NCBI RefSeq assembly: GCF_014333615.1
Contig: NZ_JACSCY010000002.1
Coordinates: 62,001-126,000, forward strand
Direction: 5' to 3'
DNA: 64,000 bases
Source: Hymenobacter citatus
GTDB taxonomy: Bacteria; Bacteroidota; Bacteroidia; Cytophagales; Hymenobacteraceae
Shown: positions 59,086-64,000 of the stretch, piece after piece
Layout of the letters: each line of letters starts with the position of its first letter
Position numbering within the stretch: position 1 is the first letter of the stretch
The notes under the pieces: model-generated
What the model saw: the letters and a program-made list of their open reading frames with translations, nothing else
What the model was told of the DNA's origin: nothing
Database searches by the model: none
Position numbers and translations under genes: made by a program

Positions 59086-59544
59086 ATGAAAAAACATCTA
59101 CTGCTTTTCGGTGCAGCATTGAGCCTGACAGCGTGTTATACAACCGATGAAGGTGAGGCTATACCATCGTCTATCGTCGCTGATTTCGACCAGGAGTTTA
59201 CCTTAAACTACCAGCAGCAGGCGCGGCTAGATGCCGCCTCACAGCCAGAATTGATAGTAGAGGTGACAGATATGCAATACAAGATCTGCCCAAAAAATGT
59301 GATTTGCTTTAGCCCTGATGTTGTGGCGCCTACCCTACGCATTACGGATGCACAAGGCAACACTCAGCAAATGAAAGTACCCGTCGACTCGAGGCCGCTA
59401 TACACGCCGAAATGGATTGATACCACTAGCGTACGGGCCAACGGCCGCCGCTACATGCTCTACTACACCCAATGGGAAGTTGACCAGATGCGTGATAAGC
59501 CGGGCAAAAAGGACATTGCCATCACCCTTCGCATCACAAAGTAA
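59086..59544 (+). CDS. Hypothetical lipoprotein
   Basis: 152 residues. Lipoprotein signal peptide MKKHLLLFGAALSLTACYTT with lipobox LTAC (Cys17). The mature part is beta-rich (FTLNYQQQARLDAASQPELI; VEVTDMQYKICPKNVICFSP; KKDIAITLRITK) with two cysteines in KICPKNVICF that could form a disulfide. Small, probably periplasmic-facing. No family recognised. Confidence 0.8.
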   Translation: MKKHLLLFGAALSLTACYTTDEGEAIPSSIVADFDQEFTLNYQQQARLDAASQPELIVEVTDMQYKICPKNVICFSPDVVAPTLRITDAQGNTQQMKVPVDSRPLYTPKWIDTTSVRANGRRYMLYYTQWEVDQMRDKPGKKDIAITLRITK

Positions 59545-59549
59545 CGCTG

Positions 59550-60317
59550 CTATACCACTATCTGCAATCCATCGTACGCCAGCCGCACAAAGTCTGGTAG
59601 GGTAGCTTCCACCTCGTGGTGCATACCCAGTTGGTGGCTGATGTGGGTGAGGTAGGCTTGCTCCGGTGCCAGGTCCGTCAGTAGTTCCAGTGCCTCGGGC
59701 AGCGAAAAATGCGAAATGTGCTTTTCGTGACGCAACGCGTTCAGCACTATCACCCGCGAGCCACGTACCTGGGCCAGCGCCGCTTCGGTTAGGTAGTTGG
59801 CGTCGGTGATGTAGGTGAAATCGCCGATGCGGTAGCCCAGCACCGGCAGCCGGTAGTGCAAGGCCCGGATGGGCTGAAACGGCACACCCTCCACCAGAAA
59901 CGCCTCCGTGTCGCTGGTGATGGGGATAGTTTTGACGCGGGGCACGCCGGGATACTTATTCTCCGCGAAGATGTAGGCAAACTCCTGTTGCAGTTGCGCT
60001 AATACGCGCGGTTCGGCGTAGAGCGGCATGTCGCGCTGCTGCCGAAAGTTGTAGGAGCGAATATCGTCGAGGCCAGCGGTGTGGTCTTTGTGCTCGTGGG
60101 TGAACACGAGGGCGTCCAACTGCTCAATCCGCTCGCGCAGCATCTGCTGCCGAAAGTCCGGACCCGAGTCAATGACAATGCTCTTGCCCGCCACCTGCAC
60201 GTGCACGGCCACCCGCAGGCGCTTGTCGCGGTAGTCCACCGAACGGCACACGGGGCAGTGGCACCCAATAATGGGCACCCCCTGCGACGTGCCCGTGCCG
60301 AGAAAGGTAATTTGCAT
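59550..60317 (-). CDS. MBL-fold metal-dependent hydrolase, PhnP-like
   Basis: 255 residues. The opening ITFLGTGTSQGVPIIGCHCP with VCRSVD is typical of PhnP-like phosphodiesterases with an additional cysteine-bound metal. The core motif THEHKDHTAGLDD (HxHxDH) and ITDANYLTE then HISHQLGMHHEVEA complete the metal site. Family members hydrolyse cyclic phosphodiesters such as phosphoribosyl cyclic phosphate. There is no phosphonate cluster here, so the physiological substrate is open. Confidence 0.88.
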   Translation of the reverse strand: MQITFLGTGTSQGVPIIGCHCPVCRSVDYRDKRLRVAVHVQVAGKSIVIDSGPDFRQQMLRERIEQLDALVFTHEHKDHTAGLDDIRSYNFRQQRDMPLYAEPRVLAQLQQEFAYIFAENKYPGVPRVKTIPITSDTEAFLVEGVPFQPIRALHYRLPVLGYRIGDFTYITDANYLTEAALAQVRGSRVIVLNALRHEKHISHFSLPEALELLTDLAPEQAYLTHISHQLGMHHEVEATLPDFVRLAYDGLQIVV

Positions 60318-60323
60318 AGGACT

Positions 60324-60426
60324 TTAGGGTCTTGGGGTCTTGGGGGCTTAGGGTCTTGGGTGTTGTTCAACAACTATGTATTGGAACACCACCCAAGACC
60401 TTAAGCCCCCAAGCCCCCAAGACCCA
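60324..60426. repeat. GGTCTTGGG-type inverted repeat
   Basis: Left arm GGGTCTTGGGGTCTTGGGGG then CTTAGGGTCTTGGGTG; right arm CACCCAAGACCTTAAGCCCC then CAAGCCCCCAAGACCC. It lies between two minus-strand genes. Confidence 0.85.
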
Positions 60427-60430
60427 CTAA

Positions 60431-60808
60431 TTAACCTACATGCTGCTTCACCACGCGCACCAGCGCGTCGAAGTCGAGGGGCTTGGGGAGGTAGTCGGTT
60501 ACGCCGGCCTCACGGAACTGCTCCATTGAGTAGTTGTTGGCGTTGCCGGTGATGGCAATAACCGGAATCTGGGCAATGCGCGGGTCGGGGTTGCGGCGGA
60601 TTTCGCGGGTGCACTCCATGCCGTCCTTCACCGGAATGTTAATGTCCATCAGAATGCAGTCAATTGGCTGGCTTTCAACCTGCTTAATGACTTCACCCCC
60701 ATTTTTTGCCGATATGATGCGGTACTTTTGCAGCTCAAGTATTTTCTTGGTGAGGTTCAGAATAACGGAGCTGTCTTCCGCAATCAAAATAGTTTTCGAA
60801 TCAGCCAT
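60431..60808 (-). CDS. Single-domain response regulator
   Basis: 125 residues, a CheY-like receiver alone. Acidic pocket in ILIAEDSSVIL, phospho-acceptor in DCILMDINIPVKDG, Thr in VIAITGNANNY and Lys in DYLPKPLDFD. It is encoded 62 bases downstream of a hybrid histidine kinase gene on the same strand and is likely part of the same phosphorelay. Confidence 0.93.
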   Translation of the reverse strand: MADSKTILIAEDSSVILNLTKKILELQKYRIISAKNGGEVIKQVESQPIDCILMDINIPVKDGMECTREIRRNPDPRIAQIPVIAITGNANNYSMEQFREAGVTDYLPKPLDFDALVRVVKQHVG

Positions 60809-60870
60809 GCGGGTAGTTGTGTTGAAGATGTAGGTTGGGAAAACGTGATGGATAAGATCAGATTTGCCGG

Positions 60871-63800
60871 TTACGGCGCTTGCGTGACCTGCTGATATAC
60901 GGCCTTAAACTGCGCAAAGTAACGCAGTAGGCGCTGAAAATCCTGAACAACGTTGGTCGTTTCTCCTTTCTTGAGGTCGTGCTCCAGCTCTTTAGCACCT
61001 TCAGCCAGCCGGTTTATCCCCAGCGTGAAGCCCGTGCCCTTTAGCTGGTGCAAGTGGGGTAGAATGGCCTCGAAGCGCCCGGCACTCACCAAAGTACTAG
61101 CTTCAGTGAGCAGCTGTTCAGCCTCAGTTTCAAAATCGGAGTAGAGACTAGCCGCAAAATCGTCGCCGCCCAGCTGCCGCAGCTGGTTGATGACTTCGGC
61201 GTCGATGCAGCCTTCCAGCTCTTCGGGCGCTAGCTCCTCGGCAGTTATGGGGGTAGGCGCGGGGGCGCTGGTATCGGCTGCAATGGGGGCTGGCTCGGCG
61301 GGGGGTAGGGCCGTGCCCATGTCGCGCGTGGGTAGCACAGCCCGCTCGGTGGTGCTGGTCCAGCGGCGCAGCACGGTGTAGAGGTCCTGCGTTTTCACGG
61401 GCTTCGACACGTAGTCATCCATGCCTTCCTGCACAAACCGCTCGGCATCCTCCTTCATGGAGTAGGCCGTCATGGCTACCACCGGCGGGCATTGCTTGCC
61501 CAAACGGCGCCGTATTTCGTGCATGGCCGTCACGCCGTCCATCTCCGGCATCTGAATGTCCATGAAGATAATGTCGTAGCGGTTTTTGGGCGAGTCGGCC
61601 TTGCTGATGGCTTCGAAGCCGTCGGAGGCCATTTCCACGTGGCAGCCTAGCTTATCGAGCAGGCGTGAGGCTACCTTCTGGTTGATGGGGTTGTCGTCGA
61701 CTAGTAGCACCCGCGGTACCGACTCGAAGCGGACTACCTCTTGCGTCCGTTCGCGGGCGACCGTGCGCTGGTGTAGAATTTCTTCTTCGTTGTGCGCAAC
61801 GTTGCACTGAATGGTAAACCAGAACGTGCTGCCTTCCCGCACGTGCGAATCGACCCCAATCTCGCCGCCCAGCAGCTCGGCCAGCTGTTTGCTGATGGCC
61901 AAGCCCAAACCCGTGCCACCAAAGGCTTTGGTAGGGGTAGTATCGAGCTGGGTGAAATTGGTGAACAGCAGCTTGGCGTCTTGCTCCGAAATGCCAATGC
62001 CCGAGTCCTGCACCGCAAAGCGCAGGGTATGTTGCTCCCCGTCGGTGGCAATAGACGATACCTCAATGCTCACCGTGCCTTGGTTGGTGAACTTGATGGC
62101 GTTGGAGGTGAGGTTGGACAGGATTTGCAGCAGGCGGGTTTCGTCGGTGAGGATGAAGCGCGGCGTGTGCGGCGTGACATGGTAGGTGAACTGCAAGTCC
62201 TTCTGGCTGGCACGGTTGGCAAACAGCGAATGAATTTTGTCCAGCGTATAATAAAGGTCCAGGCCGTGGGCGTGCAGCTGCAACTTACCCGCCTGAATCT
62301 TCGACAAATCCAGAATATCGTTCAGAATGGCCAACAGCGCTTCCGACGATTTCCGCAGGGTGTCCACGTAGTCTTCCTGCTCCTCCGACGTCACGGTCTG
62401 GTGCAGCAGGTCAATCATGCCGATAATGCCGTTCATAGGCGTGCGCAGTTCATGGCTCATGTTGGCCAGGAACTGCGTTTTGGCTTCCAGGGCGGTTTCG
62501 GCCTCGTCCTTGGCACGGCGCAAATCGTCCTGAATCTGCTTCAGCTCCGTAATGTCGCGCCCAATGCCCTCGGTACCGCCCGTCTGCCCCGGCGCAGGGC
62601 GGGCATTGATGAGCATACTCACATAATGCCCGTCTTTGTGACGAATGGACGTTTCAAAGTTGCGTAGTACGCCTTTTTCCTTGATTTCCTGCTGTAAACG
62701 GTCGTAGTCGGCCGGATCGGCGTAGTGCGAGGGTAGGTGCTGGCCAATGGCCTCTTCGGGCTGGTAGCCCAAGGCTTCGTATACCGATGGGCTCACCAGT
62801 GTGACGTGGCCGTGCTCGTCGGTACGGTAGTAAATATCCTGGAACGACTCAAAAATGGCGCGGAATTTCTCTTCCTGTGCCGCCAGTTCCAGCTGCGAGG
62901 CCTTGGTCTCGGTAATGTCGTGGGCCATGCCCGATATTTCCTCGAATGTGCCATCGTCGAGGTAAATCGGGTTGAGGTAGATTTCGCGCCAGGTATCATG
63001 GCCACGGGCGTCGCGCAGGCGCACCTCAAAGCGCTGCGGGTGCCCCTCGAAGGCCAGCTTGTAGTTCTCCACAAACAAGTCGCGGGCCTCTTCGGCTACC
63101 ATCGCCAGGTCGGCCTGCCACAGGTTCACGTTCAGGGTAGGGTACACCCCGTTGTTGCGCAGGAAGTAGGCGGCGTAGTTGCGGTTGAAGGACGTGAGGC
63201 GCGAGTGCGTATCCACGGACCACATCAGGTGGGAGCCGCTCTCGAAAATGGCGTTCAGGCGCGCATTCTGCTTGTTGATCTGTACCTCATTGCGCTTGCG
63301 CTCAATGGCCAGGGCCACTTGGTTGGAGATAAAGTGCAGAATCTCAATGTCGCCCACCGCGTAGGCGTCGGCCTTGTGGTAGTCCTGCACGGCAATAACG
63401 CCGATGATTCGCTCCCCAATGCTCAGGGGCGAGCACAGCATCACCTCCGGCATCACACCGTAGGCCGTAATGGACCCATTACCGATTAGCTCCTCCAACT
63501 CGCTCCGCAGCAAAAACTGCGGACGCCCCGTACGAATAATATACTCCGACACCCCCGACGAAAACGGCCGCGCCTTGGTAGGCTGCTCATTAGAAGAGCT
63601 TTGGTCTACGTAATACACAAACTGCAACTGCGTACGGGCGTCGTCGCAGAGGGCAATATAGAAGTTGTTGGTCTCAATAATCTTGCTCAGCTCCCTGTGA
63701 ATAGCTCCGTACAGCGCATGCAGGTCTTTGGAGCTAATTGCCAGGTTGGCAATGCTATAGTACACCTTCTGCAACCGCTCCGCCTTGATGCGGTCGGTGA

Positions 63801-63999
63801 TGTCGTGCAGGATGGCGCGGGTGCTCACGGGCTCGTCTTCCTGCCAAGCGCAGGAAATGGAGCCAATCAGGTGCACCGGCTTGCCACTTTTCGTCAGGAA
63901 AACGGTTTCCAGCTTGTTCACTTTTTCGCCCTTGTACAGATTGCGCAGCTGGTAGAGCAGCTTGGCTTTGTAATAAGGGTGCACCACGTCGTTGAGCGT
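60871..63999 (-). CDS. Hybrid sensor histidine kinase, N-terminal part outside the window
   Basis: 1042 residues are visible; the frame is open to the window edge, so the start is missing. Order: end of a PAS domain (TVFLTKSGKPVHLIGSISCA), GAF (residues about 100-240), two PAS domains (SRLTSFNRNYAAYFLR; YRTDEHGHVTLVSPSVYEAL), HisKA with the phospho-His in FLANMSHELRTPMNGIIGM, HATPase (LTSNAIKFTNQG; GGTGLGLAISKQLAELLGG), receiver (VLLVDDNPINQKVA; IIFMDIQMPEMDG; DDYVSKPVK) and a C-terminal HPt (LHQLKGTGFTLGINRL). A full phosphorelay in one chain. No transmembrane helix is seen in this part. Confidence 0.95.
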   Translation of the reverse strand, partial: TLNDVVHPYYKAKLLYQLRNLYKGEKVNKLETVFLTKSGKPVHLIGSISCAWQEDEPVSTRAILHDITDRIKAERLQKVYYSIANLAISSKDLHALYGAIHRELSKIIETNNFYIALCDDARTQLQFVYYVDQSSSNEQPTKARPFSSGVSEYIIRTGRPQFLLRSELEELIGNGSITAYGVMPEVMLCSPLSIGERIIGVIAVQDYHKADAYAVGDIEILHFISNQVALAIERKRNEVQINKQNARLNAIFESGSHLMWSVDTHSRLTSFNRNYAAYFLRNNGVYPTLNVNLWQADLAMVAEEARDLFVENYKLAFEGHPQRFEVRLRDARGHDTWREIYLNPIYLDDGTFEEISGMAHDITETKASQLELAAQEEKFRAIFESFQDIYYRTDEHGHVTLVSPSVYEALGYQPEEAIGQHLPSHYADPADYDRLQQEIKEKGVLRNFETSIRHKDGHYVSMLINARPAPGQTGGTEGIGRDITELKQIQDDLRRAKDEAETALEAKTQFLANMSHELRTPMNGIIGMIDLLHQTVTSEEQEDYVDTLRKSSEALLAILNDILDLSKIQAGKLQLHAHGLDLYYTLDKIHSLFANRASQKDLQFTYHVTPHTPRFILTDETRLLQILSNLTSNAIKFTNQGTVSIEVSSIATDGEQHTLRFAVQDSGIGISEQDAKLLFTNFTQLDTTPTKAFGGTGLGLAISKQLAELLGGEIGVDSHVREGSTFWFTIQCNVAHNEEEILHQRTVARERTQEVVRFESVPRVLLVDDNPINQKVASRLLDKLGCHVEMASDGFEAISKADSPKNRYDIIFMDIQMPEMDGVTAMHEIRRRLGKQCPPVVAMTAYSMKEDAERFVQEGMDDYVSKPVKTQDLYTVLRRWTSTTERAVLPTRDMGTALPPAEPAPIAADTSAPAPTPITAEELAPEELEGCIDAEVINQLRQLGGDDFAASLYSDFETEAEQLLTEASTLVSAGRFEAILPHLHQLKGTGFTLGINRLAEGAKELEHDLKKGETTNVVQDFQRLLRYFAQFKAVYQQVTQAP

Positions 64000-64000
64000 G

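Overview
The window looks like a chromosome segment of a GC-rich member of the Bacteroidota, most likely a Hymenobacter-like Cytophagales species. Supporting signs are the high GC, a SusC-type TonB-dependent receptor with an N-terminal carboxypeptidase-regulatory domain, a paired beta-helix lipoprotein, the general lack of Shine-Dalgarno sequences, and a DUF2490 outer-membrane protein. Placement at genus level is an inference from gene content, not from a marker gene. Many intergenic gaps hold long hairpin repeats of several families.

Layout. 0-9.7 kb: end of uxuA, a CvfB-like RNA-binding protein, an Omp85-family barrel, a radical-SAM / DUF4130 DNA-repair pair split by two unrelated genes, and rfbD. 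9.8-16.8 kb: housekeeping and small enzymes, a UvrA2-type ATPase, a lone AbiEi-type antitoxin. 17-21.4 kb: lipoprotein plus TonB receptor. 21.6-29.5 kb: purU, oxidoreductases, an AraC regulator, a subclass B1 metallo-beta-lactamase flanked by inverted repeats, and a decay zone with three broken genes. 29.5-32.6 kb: an accessory strip with an AT-rich IF2_N-DUF2971 gene, a Fic protein and a DUF3592 protein, interleaved with degraded copies of the 3' end of the neighbouring ATPase gene.

32.2-44.4 kb: a large membrane-stress type operon on the minus strand (YbjN-like, PspA-like, small membrane protein, YqiJ-like, PH-like, a 30-residue microprotein, flotillin, a 1700-residue DUF3686/AAA ATPase), with a divergent XRE-S24 regulator whose S24 catalytic residues are replaced. 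A DUF559 nuclease gene bracketed by hairpin repeats sits inside the operon. 44.5-47.4 kb: TerC, a J-domain protein and an HDAC-family deacetylase.

47.5-52.3 kb is the most interesting part: a TROVE/Ro60 protein gene (rsr), then a tandem array of five Y-RNA-like non-coding RNAs, then an RtcB RNA ligase gene. Four of the five RNAs carry a circularly permuted tRNA-like module (T arm, closed acceptor stem, D arm) on top of a two-helix Ro-binding-type stem; the fifth has only the stem. The helices covary between copies. A short AT-rich leader with two tiny ORFs and two hairpins lies upstream of rsr. This is an RNA quality-control / RNA-repair locus of the rsr-Y RNA-rtcB type known from other bacteria, with an unusually expanded Y RNA array.

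52.8-64 kb: nucleoside hydrolase, DUF2490 protein, MOSC protein, Dps, tRNA-Leu(GAG), an NFACT (RqcH-like) protein, two unknowns, a PhnP-like hydrolase, a single-domain response regulator and a hybrid sensor kinase running off the window end.
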